From assembly GCA_946186215.1 (NCBI GenBank), contig CAMHMM010000017.1:1-14301 (forward strand): DNA of 14,301 nucleotides. The letters run 5' to 3'. Position 1 is the stretch's first letter. Each line of letters opens with the position of its first letter. This document shows, piece after piece, positions 1 through 6,647 of the stretch. The position numbers and the translations under genes are program-made. Below the pieces are notes generated by a model. The model was not told the origin of the DNA. It saw nothing but the letters and a program-made list of their open reading frames with translations, and did no database searches. This DNA is from an uncultured Ruminococcus sp. (GTDB taxonomy: Bacteria > Bacillota > Clostridia > Oscillospirales > Ruminococcaceae).

Positions 1-179
1 AGATATGCCTCTGCCCGCTCCACATAATGATCGAGCATATCTCCCGCATCCTGCCCGAAAAGGGCAAGGGTTATCTCGTCCACGGAAAGCACCACTGCCC
101 TGTGCTCATCCCTGAGGCGCTTTGAGTAGGTGCTCTTTCCGCTGCATATCCTGCCGCACATCATATATACCTTTGCCAT
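1..179 (-). CDS. P-loop (AAA/kinase-like) ATP-binding protein, 3' part beyond window
   Basis: Only the first 59 codons are inside the window; the gene runs off the left edge. The protein begins MAKVYMMCGRICSGKSTYSK and carries a Walker A/P-loop (GRICSGKST, about residues 9-17) after a first beta strand. The following segment VVLSVDEITLALFG looks like the second strand with an acidic residue, as in small P-loop kinases of the zeta-toxin/gluconate kinase/AAA_33 type. A nucleotide-dependent phosphotransferase or ATPase is therefore likely, but the substrate cannot be told. The start is supported by an AGGGGAAG ribosome binding site about six bases upstream. The gene lies just downstream of the rpmE terminator on the same strand, so it is read either by read-through or from a promoter I could not identify in the 25 bp between them. 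Confidence 0.7.
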   Translation of the reverse strand, partial: MAKVYMMCGRICSGKSTYSKRLRDEHRAVVLSVDEITLALFGQDAGDMLDHYVERAEAY

Positions 180-203
180 ATGCGCTTCCCCTTTTCTGCC
201 CGA

Positions 204-236
204 AATAAAAAAGGGAACAGCGGTGCTGCTCCCCTT
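204..236 (-). terminator. rpmE rho-independent terminator
   Basis: On the minus strand, arms AAGG(G)GAGCAG and CTGTTCCCTT form about ten pairs with one bulged G and a CACCG loop. A run TTTTTTATTT follows. It sits 30 bp after the rpmE stop codon and 25 bp before the next gene start on the same strand. Confidence 0.85.
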
Positions 237-266
237 GCTTCTTTGTCTGTGTATCCGCCGCGGCGA

Positions 267-470
267 TCACTTTTCCAGACCGAAACGCTTCTTGAAGCGG
301 TCTACGCGTCCGCCTGTATCTACCAGCTTCTGCTTGCCTGTGTAGAAAGGATGGCACTTAGCGCAGATCTCGACTCTGATATCAGACTTTGTGGAACGAG
401 TCTTGATCACATTGCCGCAGGCACAGGTGATAGTAGTCTCACCGTAATTAGGATGGATTCCTTCTTTCAT
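267..470 (-). CDS. rpmE: 50S ribosomal protein L31
   Basis: A 67-residue protein starting MKEGIHPNYGET, the signature N-terminus of bacterial L31, a small protein at the intersubunit bridge of the 50S subunit. It has the zinc-binding type cysteine pattern (CACGNV near residue 16 and CAKCHPFYTGKQ near 36-39), so it is the C+ paralogue rather than the zinc-free form. The C-terminus GRVDRFKKRFGL is also typical, and the length is normal. I chose the ATG at 470 because family members start at MKEGIHPNY and a GAGGTG ribosome binding site lies seven bases upstream; an in-frame ATG five codons further up would overlap that site. It is transcribed alone from a consensus promoter at 562-590 and ends in a strong terminator. 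Its leader can pair over the start site (see the separate entry). Confidence 0.97.
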   Translation of the reverse strand: MKEGIHPNYGETTITCACGNVIKTRSTKSDIRVEICAKCHPFYTGKQKLVDTGGRVDRFKKRFGLEK

Positions 471-547
471 TGCATTACACCTCATTTCAATATATTCAGT
501 ACTTCATAGCAGCCCATCACATTATCCTCGGACAGTAGTGCAATGCA
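471..547 (-). promoter_or_regulatory. rpmE 5' leader with start-site-sequestering helix
   Basis: In the minus-strand transcript, TGCATTGCAC (547-538) can pair with GTGTAATGCA (480-471) over all ten positions, nine Watson-Crick and one G-U. The second arm covers the end of the GAGGTG ribosome binding site and runs up to the base before the ATG. This would close the L31 start site. Autogenous control of rpmE is known in Escherichia coli, and conserved L31 leaders have been proposed in several phyla. Whether this leader belongs to any of those classes is not known from sequence alone. Confidence 0.55.
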
Positions 548-561
548 AGTCACAACTACTA

Positions 562-590
562 ATTTTACCACTGATACAGGGTTTTGTCAA
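562..590 (-). promoter_or_regulatory. sigma-A type promoter of rpmE
   Basis: Minus strand: perfect -35 TTGACA (590-585), 17-bp spacer, -10 TAAAAT (567-562). Predicted transcription start is near 555, giving a leader of about 85 nt before the rpmE ATG. Confidence 0.85.
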
Positions 591-659
591 GCATCATGGA
601 AAAATAAATGTAAAATTATTGTGAATTACGCTGATTTTGCCCCAATTATCCCGATTTTG

Positions 660-688
660 TTGACTTTTACGGCGAATAATGATAAAAT
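660..688 (+). promoter_or_regulatory. Second plus-strand sigma-A type promoter upstream of the cellulase
   Basis: -35 TTGACT (660-665), 17-bp spacer, -10 TAAAAT (683-688), predicted start near 695. It is about 225 bp upstream of the cellulase start codon and diverges from the rpmE promoter. It could add a long leader to the cellulase mRNA or drive a short RNA. Confidence 0.55.
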
Positions 689-694
689 TTTAAA

Positions 695-800
695 TAAGCA
701 CTGCCCTACCCGCAAAGCGGGTATGCGCAATACAGAAACGCTGAATAATGATGACCGCACATAAAAACAATTCAGCTCACTGCGGTTATAATTTTTCGGT
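695..800 (+). other. Possible small RNA or long leader with hairpins
   Basis: Downstream of the promoter at 660-688 lies a perfect hairpin TACCCGC-AAA-GCGGGTA (707-723). A second pairing follows, ACCGCA with TGCGGT (about 753-787), and then TATAATTTTTC, a weak terminator-like end. No convincing protein is encoded; the longest frame beginning here is 13 codons with no good ribosome binding site. It may be a short RNA or an untranslated leader of the cellulase. The assignment is speculative. Confidence 0.25.
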
Positions 801-837
801 GATTCCTTAATTTTGGATTAGAAATTCATTGGCCTCA

Positions 838-866
838 TTGACAAACGGTACACAATGTATTAGAAT
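838..866 (+). promoter_or_regulatory. sigma-A type promoter of the cellulase gene
   Basis: Perfect -35 TTGACA (838-843), 17-bp spacer, -10 TAGAAT (861-866). Predicted start is near 873, about 47 nt before the chosen ATG at 920 and only about 11 nt before the alternative in-frame ATG at 884. Confidence 0.85.
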
Positions 867-893
867 TTACAGCAAGGAGAACCATGTTTTCCT

Positions 894-911
894 TCCTTAT
901 CCGGATAAGGA
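894..911 (+). promoter_or_regulatory. 18-bp perfect palindrome over the cellulase ribosome binding site
   Basis: TCCTTATCCGGATAAGGA is a perfect inverted repeat starting about 20 bp after the predicted transcription start. Its right half holds most of the AAGGAG (907-912) that serves the ATG at 920. As DNA it is a plausible repressor or activator operator. As RNA it would be a hairpin hiding the ribosome binding site. Confidence 0.5.
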
Positions 912-919
912 GTTGTATT

Positions 920-2938
920 ATGAAAAGGACTATCAGAACTGCCGCAGGTCTGACAGCATTATGCCTTGTAATGGCAGCCTGCTCCGCCAACACACGCACA
1001 CAGGAGCCGGACAGCACAGACAGCTCACAGACCATTCCGGCTATGACGACCACGGTCTCTGCCGAATCCGAAAAAGAAGACAAGACCGTTAAAAGCACGG
1101 ATGCTGCCACCGCCGATCCCTTCTCGGATGACGACCCATACGGGGATAACGGTGTCAATACCACTGTGTCCCACAGTGTGAGCCTGAGCACTGAACAGGA
1201 GGACGAGCCCGCAGCCAGCGGAAACGCACCTGCAAAAACAGAGGCTGCCCCTGCGGCAGAGCCCGCCGAAACAGTCACTCTGAGCCAGAAGGACACATCT
1301 GCGGGAAAGCAGAAGGACAGCAAGAAGTCCGACAAGAAATCCTCCTCGGGAGTAAAGCTCGTAATATCCGAAACGGGCGGCTGGAATGACGGCACCAGCG
1401 ATTTCAAGCAGTATTCCATCAAAATACAGAACAACAGCAAGAAAAATGTAAGCTCATGGAGCATAACCATCCCGTTCGGAAGCAGCGCATCCCTCGACCA
1501 GTTCTGGTGCTCCCAGTCTGCCATCAAGGGCGGAACTCTCACCGCATCCAATGTGGATTACAACGGCGTTATCGAGCCGGGCAAGGAAACTGAGTTCGGC
1601 ATCATCGTAAAGAGCCCCGGCAAGCCCGATCTGAACAAGGCTGTGGTAAGCTGTGTATTCGGCGCTGCGGCTTCCTACAGCGGGAATAACGGCGGCGGTG
1701 GAAACGGCCAGCAGCAGGTCGTTCCTGCCAAGGAAGTCCCGCCCGCTACCACGGATGACTGGCTCTCTGTAAGCAGCAACCGTATCGTTGACTCGGAGGG
1801 CAGAGAGGTCTGGATCACCGGCATAAACTGGTTCGGCTACAACACAGGCACCAACACCTTTGACGGGCTCTGGGCCTGCGACCTGAACACATCCCTTTCG
1901 GAGATCGCAGATCACGGTTTTAATATGCTGCGTGTGCCCATCTCCGCAGAGCTTATAAAGAACTGGTCGGAAGGCAAATATCCCGAGGCGAATTTCAACC
2001 ACGCCACAAACGCATATCTGGTCGATATGAACAGCCTTGAGATATTCGATTATGTGATCGGTCAGTGCCGCGCAAACGGCCTCAAGATCATGATCGACAT
2101 ACACTCTGCCAAGACCGATGCCTCGGGACACATGAAGAATATGTGGTACGAGGGGGATATCACCGAGGCGGATTATCTTGCGGCGCTCAAATGGATATCC
2201 AAGCGCTACAAAAATGACGACACCATAATCGCCTACGATCTGAAAAACGAGCCCCACGGCAAGGCAAACGAGAATCCCCGCGCAAAATGGGACAATTCCT
2301 ATGATCCCGACAACTGGCGCTACACCGCCGAAAAGGCGGCCAATGCCGTACTTTCGGGCAACCCCAATGTGCTTATCATGGTAGAGGGCATAGAGATCTA
2401 TCCCCGCGATGTCAAGAAGGGCTTTTCTTCAAAGGATCCTTCTGATTATTACAGCACATGGTGGGGCGCAAATCTGCGCGGCGTAAAGGATTATCCCGTG
2501 GATCTGGGACGGTACAAGGACAAGCTGGTATATTCTCCCCACGATTACGGCCCGTCTGTATATCAGCAGGAATGGTTCAAGGGCAATTACACCTACGACA
2601 CGCTGAAAAAGGATGCATGGTACGACAACTGGCTGTACATCCACGATCAGAAGATAGCTCCCCTGCTCATCGGTGAATGGGGCGGCTTCATGACCGAGCC
2701 CAATCTCACATGGATGACCTATTGCCGCAAGCTCATCAAGGAAAAGCGGATAAACCACACCTTCTGGTGCTTCAACTCCAATTCTGGCGACACAGGCGGA
2801 CTGGTCAAGGATGATTTCGTCACATGGGATGAAGAAAAGTACGAATTCGTAAAGGAAGTCCTGTGGCAGAAAAAGGGCAAGTTCGTCGGTCTTGATCATC
2901 AGATACCCCTCGGAGAAAACGGCACTGTTCTGAAGTAA
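920..2938 (+). CDS. Lipoprotein cellulase: CBM2-like module plus GH5 endoglucanase
   Basis: A 672-residue surface enzyme predicted to cleave beta-1,4-glucan (cellulose) chains. Order of parts: lipoprotein signal peptide (MKRTIRTAAGLTALCLVMAAC, lipid-attachment Cys21); Ser/Thr/Asp/Glu-rich spacer to about residue 144; a carbohydrate-binding module at about 145-246 with the Trp spacing and ASNVDYNGVIEPG-type strand expected of CBM2; a Gly/Gln linker; and a GH5 barrel at about 278-645. The GH5 acid/base is Glu444 in DLKNEPHG and the nucleophile Glu586 in IGEWGG, with GINWFGYNT at the barrel start. The motifs look closest to bacterial GH5 endoglucanases of the GH5_1 kind. The ATG at 920 has AAGGAG eight bases upstream and gives a clean signal peptide. 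An in-frame ATG at 884 also has AAGGAG four bases upstream and would add 12 residues. The DUF308 gene follows 61 bp later on the same strand with no terminator between. Confidence 0.93.
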   Translation: MKRTIRTAAGLTALCLVMAACSANTRTQEPDSTDSSQTIPAMTTTVSAESEKEDKTVKSTDAATADPFSDDDPYGDNGVNTTVSHSVSLSTEQEDEPAASGNAPAKTEAAPAAEPAETVTLSQKDTSAGKQKDSKKSDKKSSSGVKLVISETGGWNDGTSDFKQYSIKIQNNSKKNVSSWSITIPFGSSASLDQFWCSQSAIKGGTLTASNVDYNGVIEPGKETEFGIIVKSPGKPDLNKAVVSCVFGAAASYSGNNGGGGNGQQQVVPAKEVPPATTDDWLSVSSNRIVDSEGREVWITGINWFGYNTGTNTFDGLWACDLNTSLSEIADHGFNMLRVPISAELIKNWSEGKYPEANFNHATNAYLVDMNSLEIFDYVIGQCRANGLKIMIDIHSAKTDASGHMKNMWYEGDITEADYLAALKWISKRYKNDDTIIAYDLKNEPHGKANENPRAKWDNSYDPDNWRYTAEKAANAVLSGNPNVLIMVEGIEIYPRDVKKGFSSKDPSDYYSTWWGANLRGVKDYPVDLGRYKDKLVYSPHDYGPSVYQQEWFKGNYTYDTLKKDAWYDNWLYIHDQKIAPLLIGEWGGFMTEPNLTWMTYCRKLIKEKRINHTFWCFNSNSGDTGGLVKDDFVTWDEEKYEFVKEVLWQKKGKFVGLDHQIPLGENGTVLK

Positions 2939-2953
2939 AACGGCGGTATTCCG

Positions 2954-2974
2954 CTGCCCGTGCGCAGCGGGCAG
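2954..2974 (+). other. Intergenic hairpin without U-run
   Basis: CTGCCCG and CGGGCAG form a 7-bp stem with a 7-nt loop between the cellulase and the membrane protein gene. No T-run follows, so it is more likely an mRNA-stabilising or processing hairpin than a terminator. Confidence 0.4.
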
Positions 2975-2999
2975 TGCCCGTCAAAGAAAGGCAAATAAA

Positions 3000-3542
3000 A
3001 TGAAAAGCAGTACATTAAACACAATACTCTCCGCTGCAGGCGGCGCTGTTCTTATCGCAGCGGGCATCGCATCATTCTTTATCAATGGTGCGGCTATCAG
3101 CACCATTTCCACCATACTTGCTGTGGTCGCTCTCGTTGCGGGCATTATCCTGCTGATAACACGGATCACGGAGAAGAAAAACGGCGGCGCACTGCGGCTC
3201 GATTTCGTGCTCTGGTTCATACTGGCGCTGCTCCTGTTCAACACCAACATTCTCAACAGCATCGGCAGTATCATCGTTGTGATCATCGCTGTATTCCTCA
3301 TCATTGAGGGTGCGGCCTCCCTGAAAAATGCAGTGGGCACATCGGCAAAGGAGATATCCAAAATAATCTTTGCCTGCCTGTTCATCGTCGGCGGTGTATT
3401 TGCGCTCCTAAATGCCCGCATGGTATTCAATGAGGTCATCGGCAAGGTCATAGGCGTATATCTGGTGATACAGGGTGCAAATATGCTCCGTGATTTCTGG
3501 GGACAGGTCAAATACAACAGAAACTTCAAGGGTGTAGAATAG
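3000..3542 (+). CDS. DUF308/HdeD-like six-helix membrane protein
   Basis: A 180-residue, very hydrophobic protein with about six membrane segments (roughly residues 8-28, 33-54, 67-83, 87-106, 120-138, 145-163). They are arranged as three two-helix repeats with Gly and Ala in the helices, as in DUF308 (HdeD family). Pairs are joined by short polar turns such as ITRITEKKNGG and ASLKNAVGTSAKE. HdeD of Escherichia coli is linked to acid resistance, but the function of most DUF308 proteins is unknown, so no role is assigned. The start is supported by AAAGAAAGG about seven bases upstream. It probably shares the cellulase transcript. Its TAG stop codon overlaps the first base of repeat cluster A. 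The assignment to DUF308 rests on topology and helix style rather than a diagnostic motif. Confidence 0.75.
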   Translation: MKSSTLNTILSAAGGAVLIAAGIASFFINGAAISTISTILAVVALVAGIILLITRITEKKNGGALRLDFVLWFILALLLFNTNILNSIGSIIVVIIAVFLIIEGAASLKNAVGTSAKEISKIIFACLFIVGGVFALLNARMVFNEVIGKVIGVYLVIQGANMLRDFWGQVKYNRNFKGVE

Positions 3543-3931
3543 TCGGCAAGGCCGACAGCTACCCGTACTCTCATTTGAACGGGAACGCGCATTTGCGGCT
3601 CGGAACTCTGATTTGGCGTATAGCTTGAATGACAGCTGCCCGGCAGGAAGAGCCTGCACCCACCCGTACTTTCATTTGTGGGTAGCGCTCATTTGATGCC
3701 CGGCAGGCGGAGCCTGCACCCTCCCGTACTCTCGTTTGAACGGGAACGCACATTTGCAGCTCGGCAGGCTGAGCCTGCACCCTGTCGGCAAGGCCGACAG
3801 CTACCCGCACTTTCATTTGTGGGTAACGCTCATTTGATGCCCGGAACTCTCATTTTCGCAGAAAGTGAACAGATCGGTTGGCAAGGCAGGCTGAGGCTGC
3901 ACCATCCCGTTCTCATATTTGAACGGGAACA
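3542..3931 (+). repeat. Repeat cluster A: five units of a modular palindromic repeat
   Basis: This stretch holds no gene and is almost wholly repeat. Units on the plus strand: 3542-3615, 3641-3700, 3701-3761, an isolated first hairpin at 3762-3782, 3784-3855 and 3877-3931. Each begins with a 6-bp hairpin, either GTCGGC-AAG-GCCGAC or GCAGGC-NNN-GCCTGC. A second hairpin follows, either CCCGT...ACGGG or ACCC...GGGT, around a core ACTCTCATTTG, then a tail (G/A)CGC...CATTTG...CGGAACTC. Units starting at 3542 and 3784 share the same first 24 bases as units in cluster C. Open frames crossing this region only reflect the repeat. Confidence 0.85.
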
Positions 3932-3944
3932 CACAGGATATCAG

Positions 3945-3953
3945 TGATAAAAT
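3945..3953 (+). promoter_or_regulatory. Possible extended -10 promoter for the isochorismatase-family gene
   Basis: TGATAAAAT is an extended -10 (TG-N-TAAAAT), 40 bp upstream of the gene start. No good -35 is seen (GGGAAC at the right spacing). The predicted start, near 3960, would fall inside the terminator stem at 3955-3975, so an mRNA starting there would not form that terminator. Confidence 0.35.
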
Positions 3954-3954
3954 T

Positions 3955-3979
3955 CCGGCGGCATCACGCCGCCGGTTTT
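3955..3979 (+). terminator. Rho-independent terminator
   Basis: Perfect 8-bp GC stem CCGGCGGC-ATCAC-GCCGCCGG followed by TTTT. It would end the cellulase/DUF308 transcript after it crosses repeat cluster A. It lies only 15 bp before the next gene's ATG. Confidence 0.75.
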
Positions 3980-3993
3980 GTATGAGGATCAAC

Positions 3994-4512
3994 ATGAAAG
4001 AAGCATTATTGATAATAGATGTACAGAACGATTATTTTCCCGGCGGCAGCAATGAGCTTTACAAGCCCCTTGAAGCCGAGAAGCGCATTGCGGAGCTGAT
4101 ACGCGAAAGCAGGGACACAGGCAGGCCGGTCATATACATACAGCATTTCAATCCCGACGACGATTATTTCTTCATCGAAGGCACATGGGGCGCTGAGATC
4201 TCCGAAAGGATAAAGCCCGAAGCGGGCGACAAGGTGATCGTCAAAAGATATCCCAACAGCTTTCTTGAAACCGAGCTGGATGAATACCTTAAAAGCCTTG
4301 GCATCGACACACTGCTCGTCTGCGGCATGATGACACATATGTGTGTTGACACAACTGTCCGTGCAGCGATGGACCACGGATACACTGTAAGGCTTGAAGC
4401 AGATGCCTGCGCGACTATGGATCTTACAATAAACGGCGAGGTGATACCCGCCGAAACGGTACACAAGGCATTCATTGCCGCGATGGACGGCATATTTGCA
4501 GAGATCATATGA
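3994..4512 (+). CDS. Isochorismatase-family cysteine hydrolase
   Basis: A 172-residue soluble hydrolase of the isochorismatase superfamily, which also includes nicotinamidases and other amidases. The catalytic triad is visible: Asp9 (LLIIDVQNDY), Lys84 (VIVKRYPNSF) and Cys117 (GMMTHMCVDTTVRAA). The GMMTHMC stretch is the family signature, and the length is normal for the shorter, single-domain members. Substrate is not set by these residues; the nicotinamidase metal-site residues are not obvious, so I leave it as a generic amide or ester hydrolase. The ATG at 3994 fits the family N-terminus (MKEALLIIDVQ) and has GAGGA five bases upstream. An ATG at 3982 would overlap this site. The gene stands alone between two terminators. 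Confidence 0.93.
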   Translation: MKEALLIIDVQNDYFPGGSNELYKPLEAEKRIAELIRESRDTGRPVIYIQHFNPDDDYFFIEGTWGAEISERIKPEAGDKVIVKRYPNSFLETELDEYLKSLGIDTLLVCGMMTHMCVDTTVRAAMDHGYTVRLEADACATMDLTINGEVIPAETVHKAFIAAMDGIFAEII

Positions 4513-4556
4513 TCGTCTGTGTGCGAAGCGGCGGCTGAAACAGTCTGCACACAAAA

Positions 4557-4596
4557 ACCGGCACATCCGTTTTGAACGGATGTGCCGGTCGTTTTC
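4557..4596. terminator. Bidirectional rho-independent terminator between convergent genes
   Basis: A perfect 15-bp stem ACCGGCACATCCGTT / AACGGATGTGCCGGT with a 3-nt loop. On the plus strand CGTTTTC follows; on the minus strand TTTTGTG follows. It serves both the isochorismatase-family gene (plus) and the beta-propeller gene (minus), whose stop codon is at 4600-4602. Confidence 0.92.
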
Positions 4597-4599
4597 TTA

Positions 4600-6597
4600 T
4601 CAGAAGGTCACTATATCCTTTACAGCGAATGTATAAAGATCAACTGTGATCATTCTTCCTGTTCCCACAAGGATGAGATCCTCACCCTCGATAACTGCTC
4701 TGTCAAAGCCTGTTGTATAGCCTGCGTCACTATCAAGCGAGTCGAACTCGGCCATTCCTGCCTGAGTTAGGGTACCGCCTGCTGCACTTAACAGATAGTA
4801 CCTGTCAACTGCCCTGCCTCCATTATTGCCGCTCACGGGTATTCCCACAAGCTGTCTGTCGGCATCGATGAAAATTGCTTTACTGTCGGCAAGTGCCGCA
4901 CTCTGTACGAATGACAGGTCGCTCACTGCGTAGCTTGCTATCTTGCTTCCGAATTCATCCGAAAGGCTCACCACCAGCATCCCGTCGTACAATGTCAGGG
5001 AAACTGTCTGATCTCCTACTGCAGCGCTCTGCATTGCAGGAGGCGTGAAGCTTTCTTCCTGCACGGGCTCCGGAACAGTCTCTGCTGCTGTCTCTGCAGC
5101 GACCTCGTTTATATCAACGCCCACCATAGGCTCGCCCGATTCGGATATCCATGCTGTGCTGCCCTCGAAGCGGACTTTGACATCAGTCCTGCCTCTTGCC
5201 AGATCACGCTTGGCATTTGTGATATTAAGACAATCATCCAGCGAATAGATATTCACCGAAGATACGCCCTCACTGTCGCGGACGGTGCAGGCGATCCTCA
5301 GAAGGCCGTCAGTCCTCATAAAGCTGTGCTTATCCAGAAGAGCGCCGCTCACGCTGCCCTCTGCCTTGTAATCCAGCCGTCCCTGTGAAAGTGCAAAGGA
5401 TGTGATGTATGTAACATCGCCGTCCCCCGTCCTGTCCACACCTGCAACATAGAGTGTATCCTCTGTGCAGTAGACTGCCGAACCGCCGCCCAGAACAGCC
5501 TTGACGGAAATGCTGTTATTTCCCGTCTGAAGCAGCGGCACGGTGGATACCACCGTATAATCCACATCTGCCGCAGTACAGGGCACGCGGATATCCGAAG
5601 CTTCTATGAAAAATCTTTCGCCGTTTACATAGTATCTGGGAACATAGCTTTCAAGGGGTGCGGAATAATCTCCGCTGAATTCGCCTGACTTGGAGCAGGA
5701 TGTAACGAGATAAAGCACACCGCATTCATCCGTTCTTGCGCAGATATATCTGCCGTCCTGCCTGTATGTTCTTGCAAGTCTGGGAACACCCGTTGAAATA
5801 TCATATATCTCGGCGGTAACAAAGCCGCCGCTTTCATCGGTCTCACGGCTGATGAGCAGGAGAGTGTCTCCGTAAATATCCATCTCAAAGGGTGAATATT
5901 CGCTGTCTACCGCTGCAGCAACTGTCATATCGTCCTTGCCGACTGAATATACAGTGCCGTCACAGAGATAGAATATGTAATTATCACTTCTCTGCACGAT
6001 ATCCGCATTGGAGAAATCCCAGCGGGGAAGCTCGATATCCTCGGGATCATCTATGATAAGATCACCGACAGAGGACTCGCCCACAACACTGCCGTCGGGT
6101 GCTGTCTGCACCGGTGAGGCTGTGCCCGGTTTCGCAGGCTTTGTGCCTGTCTTGCCGCCCTGTGCCGCTGTTCCGGTATCATCACCGGTGATCAGCTCTT
6201 CACCATCGCCGATCTCTTCACGGGAAAGCTCATGACTGTTGTATATGCCCGAATAGATGCTGTACAGCTCATCATAGGATGAAGGCTGCTGCACTGCCTC
6301 GTATATCTTTTCGCCTGCAAGGGGATCTATCCTTGCGCTGCGGTTGTTCATTGCAAGCACGCCGCCGGCAAGTGCCGCACAGGCTGCCACAGCCGCAACA
6401 GAGCGCATGATGGATATTCTCTTTGTGCGCTCGGGCATCCTTTCCAGCTTTTCCGAAATGAGAAGCTCGGGAACGGAATCCGCAGGTTCCTGCACGATAG
6501 CCGCATTATCCAGCATCTTCTTCATGTTTTCAGGTGAAAGCATATCAGGGATATCTATTTCCGAAACTGCCGAAAGCAGCATATCGTCAAAACTCAT
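4600..6597 (-). CDS. Membrane-anchored beta-propeller protein, probable anti-sigma/sensor partner of the ECF sigma factor
   Basis: A 665-residue protein with a short cytoplasmic N-terminus (about residues 1-61, MSFDDMLLSAVSEIDIPDML...), one membrane helix (about 62-83, Ala/Val-rich), and a Thr/Gly/Pro-rich spacer to about 190. A long extracellular region follows with repeating four-strand patterns (YIFYLCDGTVYSVG, YICARTDECGVLYLV, AVYCTEDTLYVAGV, DLILVGTGRMITVDLYT). This resembles the secreted beta-propeller domain family (PF09826/COG4880). It lies 50 bp after an ECF sigma gene, and such one-helix proteins next to ECF genes commonly bind and restrain the sigma factor. The anti-sigma role is inferred from this position and topology; no zinc-binding anti-sigma motif is visible. 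I chose ATG 6597 because AAAGGAGG lies ten bases upstream. An ATG at 6651 overlaps the sigma stop (ATGA) and would add 18 residues translated across that ribosome binding site. Confidence 0.85.
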   Translation of the reverse strand: MSFDDMLLSAVSEIDIPDMLSPENMKKMLDNAAIVQEPADSVPELLISEKLERMPERTKRISIMRSVAAVAACAALAGGVLAMNNRSARIDPLAGEKIYEAVQQPSSYDELYSIYSGIYNSHELSREEIGDGEELITGDDTGTAAQGGKTGTKPAKPGTASPVQTAPDGSVVGESSVGDLIIDDPEDIELPRWDFSNADIVQRSDNYIFYLCDGTVYSVGKDDMTVAAAVDSEYSPFEMDIYGDTLLLISRETDESGGFVTAEIYDISTGVPRLARTYRQDGRYICARTDECGVLYLVTSCSKSGEFSGDYSAPLESYVPRYYVNGERFFIEASDIRVPCTAADVDYTVVSTVPLLQTGNNSISVKAVLGGGSAVYCTEDTLYVAGVDRTGDGDVTYITSFALSQGRLDYKAEGSVSGALLDKHSFMRTDGLLRIACTVRDSEGVSSVNIYSLDDCLNITNAKRDLARGRTDVKVRFEGSTAWISESGEPMVGVDINEVAAETAAETVPEPVQEESFTPPAMQSAAVGDQTVSLTLYDGMLVVSLSDEFGSKIASYAVSDLSFVQSAALADSKAIFIDADRQLVGIPVSGNNGGRAVDRYYLLSAAGGTLTQAGMAEFDSLDSDAGYTTGFDRAVIEGEDLILVGTGRMITVDLYTFAVKDIVTF

Positions 6598-6647
6598 AGC
6601 CGTAAAGCCTCCTTTCTTCAGGATTTTAAAATGCAATACAAGATCGT

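Noticed and set aside
835..2257. Long minus-strand open frames (238 and 267 codons) opposite the cellulase gene
   Set aside because: They lie antisense to a clearly real CBM2-like/GH5 gene, have no ribosome binding sites or recognisable domains, and reflect codon bias of the plus strand.
3542..3931. CRISPR array
   Set aside because: Unit spacing is irregular, the units are themselves variable and strongly palindromic, no unique equal-length spacers occur, and no cas genes are present.
3571..3947. Open frames of 81-89 codons on both strands in cluster A
   Set aside because: Their translations simply repeat the DNA unit (for example MKVRVxxGxA twice in one frame); no ribosome binding site fits.
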